Source of the DNA: Petunia secreta
Lineage: Eukaryota > Streptophyta > Magnoliopsida > Solanales > Solanaceae
Direction: 5' to 3'
DNA length: 64,000 bases
Assembly (NCBI GenBank): GCA_029990175.1
Contig: JARKIP010000033.1
Location: forward strand, 5,580,001 to 5,644,000
Part shown: piece by piece, positions 1-10,009 of the stretch
Numbering within the stretch: the stretch's first letter is position 1
Layout of the letters: every line of letters begins with the position of its first letter
Notes under the pieces: generated by a model
Told to the model about the DNA's origin: nothing
The model's input: only the letters and a program-made list of their open reading frames with translations
Databases searched by the model: none
Program-made: the position numbers and the translations under genes

Positions 1-1500
1 CATTTGACTATTCACCCTAGTCCGATACAAGTCATTACCACTAATGAGGATGCCTTCAAATAATGGGTTAGTAAAATCATGCATCTCAATATCATGATCA
101 AGCATAGACAAGCTATCAAGACTAGGTTCACTTGAGGAGTCATCATAGACAACCTTGTCCAATTCATGCAATGTGGACTCCTCAAGGCCACTATCCTCAC
201 TATAACACATTGGCCCACCAAATAGGAGCATATCAATAAGGGTGTGATCAACTATCCCATCATCCCCCTTGTCAAATTTTGGTGGTGTGCCATAGCAAAG
301 GTCACAATCATTGTCAACTATCAAATCTACGCCAGGGAGGGGTTCAATGAACAAGGAGCCCACATCATGATGTGGCATAGGATCCCCCTCAACTAGTGTT
401 GCACAAGCACACTCAAGTTGACTGCTACACTCTTCACTAGTGGCATATTCACTAGATGCATCACAAGCACCAACTAGTGTTGAGTCATCACAAGACATAT
501 AGCTAGTAGGCTCATGGAAAGGTGAAGTATCACTTACATTTGTAGTACTTCCTTGATCACTCACAAGGCTTGAAGTGTCATATGCAACTCTTCCTTCATG
601 AAGCTTACATTGAGAATTCTCCTCCTCTTGTCTTTCCTTCCAAGCACATGGTTGAGGCTCCAATGGCTTGTCTTCAAATGTACCTACACATGAGCTAACA
701 CAAGAAAAAGTAGAAGATGAAGAATTGTTAGAACAATGGGTGCTCTCACTCTCAATTTTTCTTTCCTCACCTCTCTTCTCTCTCAATTTTACCTCGAGGT
801 CAAGTGTAGTTTGTGATGACAATCCACTCACATCACTCCTCAAATCCTCTCCTTTCTCCTCTCTTGGATTGTCACCGGTCACTCCCTCACTTCTCTCTAT
901 CTTTTCTCTCTCATTTGAAGTGGAGTGACTCTCATTTTCATCATGCAATGGCAAGACAATAAGATTGTTTGCCTCGGGTTCAAGTGTCATAGGTGGCTTT
1001 GCTTTAGCCGCTTCCCTCAACTCCTTCATACGCTTGTAGTCTTCTCTTACTTGCCTTGAAGTCAAAGGTTTAATCACATACTTCCTCCCATCTTGCTTGA
1101 CCGTGTAGGAGTTGGTCCGACCATCATGTACCATACATCTATCATATTTACATGGTCTTCCAAACAAAATATGGCAAGCTTGCATTGGGACCACATCAAA
1201 CATGATCTTATCTTTATAGTTCCCAATGCTAAACTCTATCAACACTTGTTTTACCACCTTTAGTTCACCACATTCACTAAGCCATTATAAATGATATGGT
1301 TTTGGATGCTTTAGAGTAGGTAATTTCAATTGGGAAATTAAGGATTGGCTCACTATGTTGGCACAACTCCCCGAATCAACAACCATTGAGCGCACTTGCC
1401 CCATCACACTACATCTAGCATGAAAAAAGTTTTCTCTTTGATCACTTTCCACCTCCTTTTCCATGAAAATGGTACTCAAGCTTCTCCTAACCACCAAGAA
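1..1500 (-). pseudogene. Ty3/gypsy aspartic protease and linker toward RT, broken
   Basis: Continuation of the gag frame. The retropepsin active-site loop appears as VVDSGSCANIVS (near 1350-1390), with the catalytic Asp kept as D-S-G. About 40 residues later comes the second conserved block (HILFGRPCKYD, near 1150-1175). In between, the PYHL-stop at about 1285 breaks the chain. Beyond it lies a long acidic, Ser/Thr-rich linker with no recognisable domain running to the window edge, where RT would follow. Non-functional by its stops; protease assignment is firm, linker function unknown. Confidence 0.7.
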
Positions 1501-1624
1501 TAGTTGAGGATAATCATCCCCTTCTATGGCCTCCTCACAAGCAACTTCCTCATCTCCCTCTACTCCCTCATTTTCGGGCTCACTATCTTACTCATACACC
1601 AAATTACCAACCACAATCATGGTT

Positions 1625-2992
1625 CTTTTTGTAGGACAATCCCTAGCAAAATGACCATAGCCCTTGCACTAATAGCATTGAGTAGAAGTAGAAGTAGGAT
1701 TGCTCAAGCGAGTTTTAGAAGTACCTTCCAAGTGTGGTGTAGTCTTCTCATATGGCTTCTTCACTTCTTTGCTAGCACTTGCACTTGGAAAGTTTGCATT
1801 TGGAGTCTTCCACTCCTTTGGCTTGCTTATGGAAGTAGGAGTGTTGCCTTTGGATTTCTCTCCCTTAAGCCAATTCTCGGCATCACTTGCGGCTTCAAAG
1901 ATATCTTGAAGTGAGAGATAAGTATGCAACAACAATTGAGAAGCTATACCATAGCTCAAGCCATTCTTGAAACGGATCATGGCTTCTTCTTGCCCCGTCG
2001 GTATCCATATCTAATGCCATCCGGGTCCTTTCAAATTCATCATAGTACTCATGAACCGACTTGACGCCTTGCTTTAGATCATAAAGCTTCTTAATTTGCT
2101 CTTGACAATACCTTGGAGTCACATACTTGGTATTCATAAGGCCCTTCAATTCTTCCCAAGTCACATTCACATGCACACCCATTCTTCTTCTTGACCTCTT
2201 TATGGACTCCCACCAAGTAGAAGCATAGGCCTCAAAGGTAGAAATTGCATAGGTGTCTTTCTTCTCCTCGGTCATCTCATTGGTGTCAAACACTCTCTCC
2301 AGGAGTAGTACCTATTCCATGTATGCCTCCAGATCACAAGTTCCCTTAAAGGGTGGAAGATTGAGCTTAACACTATTGAGGTTATTGTTGTCACGTACCC
2401 TATGGTTAGGCTCCGGTTGGCCTCCATAGTAGTCATCATAAGCAACATATTCCCTCCTAGCATTCCTCCCATCAAATCTCATGGGTGGCCCTCGACCTCG
2501 GCCTCTACCCCTGTCAACATTTCGACCCCAATTCATACCTCGCCTCAGTTGATAATGAGCTTCATAACCATAGGCCTCATCACCATACTCGGCTTCCTCC
2601 CCTTCTTGAGCCTCAGCAATTTGCTCAAGTGGTGGAACATTTCGAACGGATCTTGAAAGTGGAGCATTTACTTGGGGGTTGCCCAAGTTGGGGGGAATGC
2701 CCCCTTGTTGGTGCTTGCCCAACACACGCTCTTGTGGAGCAATATCATTCCTTAGCTCATATCTCTTGGCTATCTCCGCAAAGTGTCCGGGAGTCATAGG
2801 AGTGCTATGACTTGTGCCTTCTCCGGATTCAAGAGGGACACTTGGGGTCCTTCTTTCAATGGTCTCAAGCCTCAAAGATACGTCTTCCAACTTAGCCATG
2901 ATGATTGTCAAGGCATTCTTAACGGAATCGTCTCCATCATTTGCCATTGTACCTACAAAATCAACAAACGTTAGTGAAAACACCTCAGCCAC
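1625..2992 (-). pseudogene. Ty3/gypsy gag with CCHC zinc knuckle, broken
   Basis: Capsid-type protein that would package the element's RNA. From the ATG at 2992 there is an N-terminal coiled stretch, then a Gly/Arg-rich patch (GRGRGRG) and the retrotransposon gag core (TWWESIKRSR, then WEELKGLMNTKYVTPRY). A C-terminal knuckle of form CxxC-x4-H-x4-C lies near 1638-1679. Breaks visible: an in-frame TAG after LEAYME near 2312, a frameshift near 1980-2000, and a TAG inside the knuckle itself (CY-stop-CKGYGHFARDC, near 1669). The gag core is recognised by eye as the PF03732 type. The product cannot be made as one chain. Confidence 0.8.
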
Positions 2993-3362
2993 ACCCTCAC
3001 GTGTATAGCACTCAGCTCACTCGTTTAGTGGTGGTGGATATTTCACTCAAGTTTGAGTCTAGAAGCTTCACGTAGTTGATCAACGAACCACAACTCAATC
3101 AATCAACTCACAAGTCAAGTGTACTCCGGGGTGAGTGGAGTTAATGCGACTCTATTAGACGATAAGCACTTTAAAGTGAGGACTTGAGTCAAAAAATACT
3201 ACGGGTCTTCTTTGAATTCTACTATCCTAACTAGGCATGATGATCCTAAAAGCTCGAAGTAATTAGTACTAATCAAGTAGGATTATACTCTAATAGCACT
3301 AATTAGAAGAAATGCAAGCAATGAAACAAGAGAACCTAGGATAAACTACCCAAAACCAACAC

Positions 3363-3527
3363 TTTCAGAAACAGGCGCCCCACCCTTTTCCCAGTGGGCG
3401 GTCCGCCCCTTTCTCTGCAGTGGGGAGTGGGCGGTCTGCCTGAAAATCAGGCGGCCCAAAGTCCAGAGAGCTCACCCAAAGTGGACGGTCCGCCTCTGTG
3501 ATTAGGCGCCCCGCCTACTGCAATTTC
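3363..3527. repeat. GC-rich cluster of GGGCGGTCCGCC / GGCGCCCCGCC motifs
   Basis: A run of short near-palindromic motifs in otherwise AT-rich leader DNA: GTGGGCGGTCCGCCC, GTGGGCGGTCTGCCTG, GTGGACGGTCCGCCTC, AGGCGCCCCGCCT. A spacer-like GGCCCAAAGTCC lies between them. A related cluster sits at 4466-4632 in the LTR. Confidence 0.7.
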
Positions 3528-4003
3528 CAGCACAGTTCAACTTCATTTTTCTTGGCTTTAGCACCCAAAAATCCAACAAATCTCACGATGTTTAAGCAAT
3601 CTGAAGGTACCTAAATGTATTTTCAATCACAATAATCAAACCCCAATGATTTTAAGCAAACCCCAATAAAAAACAATAAAATTACCATTTTCATCAAGTT
3701 CAAAGCTAGGGTTTCAAGAACAAGGGTTTCAAATTTTCAAATCTTGATTTACAACTCCAAATCGAGAGTTGTTGGTACCAAAATGACGGGTTTCCAATAA
3801 GGAACAAACCCCAATATCAATCACACAACGGACCCATCAAACCAAGAACATATGATCAAATTTTTTTGGTGTTTTTCAACTTTTTTTATTTTTTTTGGTG
3901 TTTTTCTTCTTTTTCTCAACAACAAATAAGAAACTAAGATAGAAACCGACATAGGCACGAAGAATCAAGGGTCGGGGGTTTGTAGAAATAAAACCTGAGC
4001 CTT

Positions 4004-4015
4004 ACTCTGATACCA
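4004..4015 (-). other. Primer binding site, tRNA-iMet type
   Basis: The minus strand reads TGGTATCAGAGT, matching the plant initiator-Met primer consensus TGGTATCAGAGC at 11 of 12 positions. It lies three bases inside the LTR edge. Confidence 0.75.
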
Positions 4016-4018
4016 AAC

Positions 4019-4747
4019 TGATATGGAGTCAAAACAAAAGACGATAAAGATAAAGGAGCGAGACTTGTCTCGAACTCCCTACAAGGTATCCACGGAGAAC
4101 TTGTTCCGTGAAACCCTCGTATCGGTGTCAAGATTTTCCTACACTAAGCAACTACCCTCGAGTTACACCCGAAACTCGCAAGTAGAATGATCGGGGGGTT
4201 TGGGGATCAACTAGCTCACCTAGAAAACTCAAACCAATAAAGGGTCCTTTCATTCATTCAAAGAGTCTCTACTCTTGAAAGTTTGTTCAATAATTCATCA
4301 AAGCTAGCTAAGAAAATTGAAAGACTAATGAAGTATTTATAGGCTTCATCTAGACATAATAAAAGCCCTAAAGTACCCCCAAAGCGGGTTTAAATAACAT
4401 ATGCCACGTAGGGCTAAACTAAGAATTTAATATGAAACAAAATAGAAATCCCGCAATGTCTTCAGTAAGTGGGCACCCCGCCCCTTTGTACTAGGCGCCA
4501 TGCCTAGTTGCTCCAAGTCTAAATTTCAAAATGGGCGGCCAGAGTAGGTGCCCCGCCTGAAAAAGAGGTGGCCCAAAGTCCTGAGGCCTGTTTTTAAGTG
4601 GGCGGTCTGCCTAGTGAAGTGGGCGGTCCTTCCCTTCTTGGGAGCTCTTGAAACGCCTCGAAATGTGTCTCGAATGCTCCTCCTTCTATGGCGTTCCAAT
4701 ACATGACCTCTTCCTTGGCCTTGGATGGTTGTTCGTTTTGCCCCGCA
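4019..4747 (-). repeat. 5' LTR of the left gypsy element
   Basis: The left edge (plus-strand coordinates) starts with TG at 4019, three bases beyond the primer site, as expected for an LTR in minus orientation. The right edge is inferred at a CA near 4746-4747, where similarity to MULE transposase stops. An edge as early as about 4640 is possible. The partner LTR is outside the window. Confidence 0.55.
4466..4632. repeat. Second GC-rich motif cluster, in the LTR
   Basis: Same vocabulary as 3363-3527: GTGGGCACCCCGCCCC, GTGCCCCGCCTG, GGCCCAAAGTCC, GTGGGCGGTCTGCCTAG, GTGGGCGGTCC. It sits in the inferred U3 part of the LTR. Confidence 0.65.
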
Positions 4748-7129
4748 TCATACATCAAGCTATAAGCCTCTCTTGAATACCACCAATGGATCTCATTCAC
4801 AGGGTTTTGCTTTCTATATGTAAAGACTTTTATAGCATGTTGACAAGGTATACCAGAAACATCCCAACTTCTGCACGTACATGACTTCGCTTCCAACTTA
4901 AAAGTGTGCCTATTTCTACCTTGGGTGACTTCATACCCATCATCTCCATTGAAGTCAAGTCTGCATACTTGGGAAATTTTTTTGTTGTAGTTGAAAATTT
5001 CCATGGCATGGGGGCTGAATGGATCCTTCTAAGTTTTAAGTTCTTCTTCATGCTCCCTTATCATATTCATGACCTTGAAGCAAACATTAAGAAGAAAAGG
5101 GTTAATAAAGTATAATAAAACCAGAACTTGTAAATCAATAGCTATGTATTTACCTTCACTCTAATATCCTCAAGCATCTTCACAATTGGTTTTTCCTTAG
5201 CTTCAACAATCCATGCATTAAACGATTCAACAAAATTATTATCAACTATAGGGTTCTTGCAAATTGTATCAAAGTAAGCCCTGCTCCATGCTTCTACAAG
5301 GTAAGACGCCAAGTGCCTAGCAGCATCCACAAAAATACCCCCCTCAAATTCTTCCAAATAATCTGACAGATCTTCCTAAAAAAGCTCCATGCACTCCACC
5401 ACATTAGCTTTTTCATCTCCTTACCAGACCAAACTTTTTCCCAATTACCTTCTTTGTGCTTCACACAATATATGTGGTGAGCAAGTGGACAAACCTCCTT
5501 TGAAGCTTCTAACAGTCCCTATATACAAGTCAATTTCAAAAAATACAATTAGTGACAAAGTGACAAGCTTATAACAGTTATTAAAAAAAAAGGAAAAAAC
5601 TATATTAACATTACTTTTTGTATGTCAGACATGAATGTAATGCCCTCTCCTTCATTCAAATCCAATGAGTGACTCAACAACTTCAAGAACCATATCCAGC
5701 TTCTCTTTGTTTCTTTATCCACCACTGCCCAAGCAAGTGCATAAAAGTGATTGCAAGAGTCTTGTGCAATTGCCACTAGTAGTTGTCCCTTGCACTTTTG
5801 TTTCAAGAAAGTGCCATCTAACCCTATTAGAGGTCTCAAACCTACCTTTCACCCTAGTTTAAGTGCTTGGAAGCCCACATACGTTCTAAAAAATCTTCTC
5901 TTCCCTTCTTCTAAAGCATCTTTGGAAATATTTATAACTATATCAGAAACAGGATTACTCTCGCTTAATTCATGTGCATAAGCTTCCAATCTGTTGTAGT
6001 CATCAAAGTAACTACCCTCTAACTTCTCTAATGCAATCCTCTTAGCCCTTCTCATCTTTGAATCATTAACAGTTAGGTTAAATTCAGAGTGTATTTTCCC
6101 TTACATGTCCTTCACCTTATATTGTGGGTTGGTTTGGATCTTCTCTTCGAAATACAAAGCTAGGACTTTGGAAGTAGCCTTGATGTTCTCAAATTTTTCA
6201 TCACAGGTGTGCTCTTGATTTAATGTCCTAATACTAAACCCCTGCCCTTTCCCATCACCAGCAACATAGCATACAAATGGACAACCTTCCTCACACTTAT
6301 ACCTAAGTCTTTTCCTATCACTTTTATCCACAAGCAGCTCCCTTTTGTTTGCAATAGAATAGAAAACAAGAACCTGGCAAGCTTCATTTAAATCTTTGAA
6401 GGCCATGCCTTCAACCAAGACCTTATATTTCTCAAGCTTGGCAGATAATTCAAGCCCATTTTGCTTCTTAAAAGAGTCTACCAGATCATGATCATAGTCA
6501 TTAGGATCAGGTTCATCATCCCCCCCCTCATCCTCACTATTATTATAATCTGTCCCTATTTCTTTGGTAGAGGCAGTCACCACATCATCATTGAGTGTTT
6601 CAATAGGGTCAGAAATGTTAGGGAAAACTGCTACAGGTTCAGAGAAATAAGAGAAATCAAGTTCAATATGAGGTTCAATAGGGTGAGAGGGTGCAGACAA
6701 ATCAGGGTCAATTTGAGGTTCAAATGGGTGAGAAGATGCAGACAAATCAGGTTCATTGTTAGGTTGATTATGTTGAGAAAGTGGTACATGTTCAGTAACA
6801 GAAGGTGCACATAAATCAGGTTCACCACCCCCTTCATGGACATCCAAGACCTCAACATGATTTGGTATACTAGCGGGTGCCCTATTATGAACATTCAGCC
6901 TAACAAGCTTAGTAATATTTGGTACATTCAATTCATCTTTATATTTATCAACTGCATAACAGTTAATAACCTTAAACTTGTCAGATAGAAGGCTTTGCAA
7001 AGCCCTTATCCCTTCATCCCCCTCTACAACATAATATTTACCCTTTGAGGGACCACCAACTATAAGTTGAACAACCTCCAAATAACCCTTCCCAGCAAAA
7101 AGAAATGTAAGATAAGTGATCCACTTCAT
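4748..7129 (-). pseudogene. Mutator-like (MULE/MuDR) transposase, truncated and broken
   Basis: DNA transposase of the MuDR superfamily. From ATG 7129 leftward: an N-terminal segment with an acidic, Pro/Ser-rich repeat (variants of EPDLSAPSH), then the MuDR DNA-binding region (LRYKCEEGCPFVCYV, with LNQEHTCDEKF) to about 6101. The catalytic MULE core follows (RPLIGLDGTFLKQKCKGQLL, with VDKETKRSWIWFLKLL, 5600-5839), then the DNNFVESFNAWI block (5142-5357). Last is a SWIM zinc finger (CTCRSWDVSGIPCQHAI, near 4830-4880). Stops lie between the pieces (6101, 5849, 5600, 5142). The C-terminus is replaced by gypsy LTR sequence from about 4747. Inactive; the family call is firm. Confidence 0.85.
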
Positions 7130-8330
7130 AATCTCTCCATATTTGGGTTAATTTTTTCCTATAAGCTAATTTTAGTCTTTTAACCCACTAACCATCATAA
7201 TTAAAAATCAGGTCCACTTCTTCAATCATCTGCATATACTTATATAACATGAATATTTTATTAAGGAACCACACACATATCAATATTAATGACTAAAATA
7301 TAAACTGAAAATATACACAATGGAGACACAAGGGACCACCATGTTGTCGATATACCCCCACCCACCAACAATCTGAAATTTAAAACCCTAAATTGAAAAA
7401 ATAGGCAGAAATTACAATATACACACCACCATGTTGTCGATATACTACACTAACATAAAGCCAAAAAAGTTGTGAACTTTACACCTAAACTAATGCTTTC
7501 TAGGGTATATCAAATTAACAGTCACAATATCGACAAAAACAATAAAACAAAATTGACAAGGATATATCGACAAAAAAAAGCAATAAAAAGTTTAGAAACA
7601 TACCTTAATAAAACACTCAGCACTTCACTTTAAGTTGTTGATCCACATGCAGTCACAAAATCGATCGAATCGATTAAACCCTAATTATCTCTTTGTTAAC
7701 CTAATCACCACTTTGGTAAGAAGTTAAAAGGTTAAAATATTTTGGGGGTAAAACTGAAGGGGTTAAGGGTTATTACGCGGGTTAGGTTAGTAGTGGGTCG
7801 GGCTGGGTTATGTTTTTGGGTAGAGTTAAGTTGGTTAGTTAGGTTAGGCTGACTAGGATTAGTAATCCACGTGGACCAGTAAAATTGTACCAAATAAGAA
7901 TAGTTGTGACACCGGTTCCGTCCCGGCTCTCCATTTCTCCACCGGATTAGATCGGACCGGTAACACCGGTTTGGTCCGATTTTGCTATATTACTTGGCCC
8001 GGACCGGATCGGGCCGCTGGCCACTAGTCATTAAAAAACTAGCCTTTGTAAAGTTTTAGAAGATTAATCTAAATATAAGAAAATTTTATGGAGTTTTGAA
8101 CTAAAACACAATAAATCATTGACTTTTGAACTAAACCCTATGAAATGTTCCTAATCATCTGGACTTAACACCGGCTGTTCTTTAATTAGTGTTCTAAAAA
8201 GTGACTATTAATCAAAATGTCCCGCTGAATACATTATCCAAACGTTATCCTAATTTGGCGTGTGTTATTAAGCAAATGTGAACTAATCCGTTTAACATAA
8301 AGCCCAACCAGCACTTCTCAATCTGAGATT
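7130..8330. other. MULE upstream region and intergenic DNA
   Basis: No gene. It carries four TTGTCGATAT motifs (7344, 7434 on plus; 7527, 7564 on minus), possibly sub-terminal MULE DNA. A CCGGACCGG-rich patch at about 7905-8020 is typical of cut-and-paste element ends, but no clear terminal inverted repeat was matched. Confidence 0.4.
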
Positions 8331-8339
8331 TCCAAAATA

Positions 8340-8419
8340 GAAAGTAGTGAGAGAAGTGAGAGTAGGTAGCACATCTCGCCGGCGCCGGGCAGCAAATTCA
8401 CCGGAAAATCAAGATCCTG
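8340..8419 (+). other. Putative 5' UTR exon of the GGR gene
   Basis: A purine-rich then GC-rich stretch (GAGAGAAGTGAGAG, then CGCCGGCGCCGGGCAGC) followed by a good donor (CCTG then GTCAGTATAAG at 8420). A matching acceptor, TTCTCTTTAG, ends at 9936, 73 bp before the ATG. This would make a 1.5-kb leader intron. Inference only; cDNA would decide. Confidence 0.35.
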
Positions 8420-8480
8420 GTCAGTATAAGTATAGTTTCTTTAAAAATTAATTGGTTTTAAGCGAATTCAAAATTTGAAC

Positions 8481-8680
8481 TTTATGGGTTCAGGATGTCT
8501 ACTGATCATTTTGAGTTACTAGGTTCAAAATTTGATATTTTTACATATTTAGTTGAATGGTTGATGAATATCAATGTAGGCGGATCCAATATTTAAACTT
8601 TATAGGTTCGGGATGTCTACTGAACACACTGACATTTCAGTTACGAGGTTCGAAATCTTATATTTGTACATGCAACATCA
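8481..8680. repeat. Two diverged copies of a ~75-bp direct repeat
   Basis: GGTTCAGGATGTCTACTGA at about 8489 and GGTTCGGGATGTCTACTGA at about 8607, each followed by a similar GTTAC-AGGTTC-AAATYTTATATTTGTACAT tract. They lie in the proposed GGR leader intron and look like a fragment of a dispersed repeat. Confidence 0.6.
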
Positions 8681-8967
8681 ACAACAACATGCACAGTGAG
8701 GTCCCTCAACTAAATATTTGTACATATTTAGTTGATTTCTTATCACACATATAGTCCGAACCTGCGAAATCCAAGCTTGTTTTCTACAATGCTTTTCTGA
8801 GTTGAGGGTTACCTATCTACCTCACTCAAGGTAGGGGCGATGGCGGAGCCACCTTGGTGGAAGGGTAGTCAGGCGACCACCATTCGCCGGAAAATTATAC
8901 CGTGTAGATAGGTTAAATTTAACTGTTTATGAGTAAATATTATGTTTTGAACACTCTTGACATAACT

Positions 8968-9113
8968 GATAGTGCTAGCCTAGTGGTGCAGCTTTTAAAA
9001 TTAACTAAATGACCCAGGATCAAGTCCCAGCTTATACATTTTGAGAACACTAGGTCTGCGTACACCCCACCTCCCTAGACCCACTTGTGGGATAACACTA
9101 GGTTTGTTGTTGT
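8968..9113 (+). mobile_element. tRNA-derived SINE (Solanaceae TS/SolS type)
   Basis: A pol III A-box-like TAGCCTAGTGG is followed about 50 bp later by a B-box-like GGATCAAGTCC. The body is GTCTGCGTACACCCCACC, then GACCCACTTGTGGGAT, and the tail is a TTG repeat (GTTTGTTGTTG). This box order and TTG tail are the hallmark of tobacco-type SINEs. A target duplication was not confirmed. Confidence 0.7.
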
Positions 9114-9710
9114 TTTCTCACCCGCGTTTGATCAATGTTTATAATCTAAAGCTATGAGTGGCCCAAGTGGAAATGATGATAGTTGTTCTGGTAAGATGTT
9201 ACTAAACTAATAAAATGTATTTTTTTTTTTTTGATAACAAAGAAATCCTAGATTGCCCGTGACGCATGGTTCAAAACTCAGTGGATAATGGCCTTCCCCC
9301 TTTACCCTCATCCACTTAAATACAAGGCGATATTTTAAATTAATTTATGGTGCTAATTATTATTTTGGATTAAATACTTCAATGTTGCATTCAAAAGGTT
9401 GATGTTCTGGGGAAAAGGTTTGTTTGGTTAGATAATAGCCTAACTAACTGCAAAATATCTAAGAAATATTGTGAAAATTAGCAGGAAGCTATCACGGAGA
9501 GAAAAATTTACTCGCTAGTATATTTACTCCCAGTTTTATTTGCTAGTGATTTTTTTGTTCCAGTTTATTTGCTAACCTACACTCAGTTTAGTTTGTTCTA
9601 TTAGCAGTAGTTTTATAGCTATATATTATATTTCCTGCTTACGCTTAGTTTTTAGTTGTTGTGATCTTGCTTTTGTCATACATTTTTTCTATATAACTTT
9701 AGTTAGCCGA

Positions 9711-9810
9711 GGGTCTATCGGAAACAGCCTCTCCACTTTTGTGGGGGTAAGGTCTGCCTACATCCCCACCTTGGTGGGATATCACTAGGTATGTTGGTTG
9801 GTTGGTTGTT
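9711..9810 (+). mobile_element. SINE 3' part, same superfamily
   Basis: GAGGGTCTATCGGAAACAGC, then GGGGGTAAGGTCTGCCTACAT, then CACCTTGGTGGGAT and a GTTGGTTGG tail. This is the conserved SINE 3' body; the tRNA-like head is not recognisable upstream. Confidence 0.6.
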
Positions 9811-10009
9811 TTTGATGATGAAATCTGTAAACGTGTTAGTGTCTTGTCTTTTTTGTTTTTGCATTTCGTGTGTTTGTGTAGATCAGAGACTTACATATAT
9901 TTGAAGTCCATTCCGACTATTCTGTTGTTCTCTTTAGCTGGTCAGTCAACAGATCAAAAACACAGTCTCAGAGGGATTAAGTTGACAGAGGGGTAAAAGG
10001 AGATCAATT

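Larger units (their letters stand above)
1..4747 (-). mobile_element. Ty3/gypsy LTR retrotransposon, partial (5' LTR, leader, gag, protease)
   Basis: Reading leftward, the order is 5' LTR (4019 to about 4747), tRNA-iMet primer site (4004-4015), a 1-kb leader, gag, zinc knuckle and aspartic protease. RT, integrase and the 3' LTR lie off the left edge, so no target duplication can be checked. The order and primer are standard for Ty3/gypsy. The coding part has stops and at least one frameshift, so this copy is dead. It interrupts the 3' end of a MULE transposase on the same strand. Confidence 0.8.

Noticed and set aside
1504..2656. Plus-strand ORFs across the left gypsy region
   Set aside because: Shadows of the minus-strand gag, which has recognisable domains.
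8416..9946. CTGGTCAGT at 8416 and 9938 as a 9-bp target duplication of a MULE-like insertion
   Set aside because: No terminal inverted repeats lie inside the pair; the copies coincide with candidate splice sites and are probably chance.
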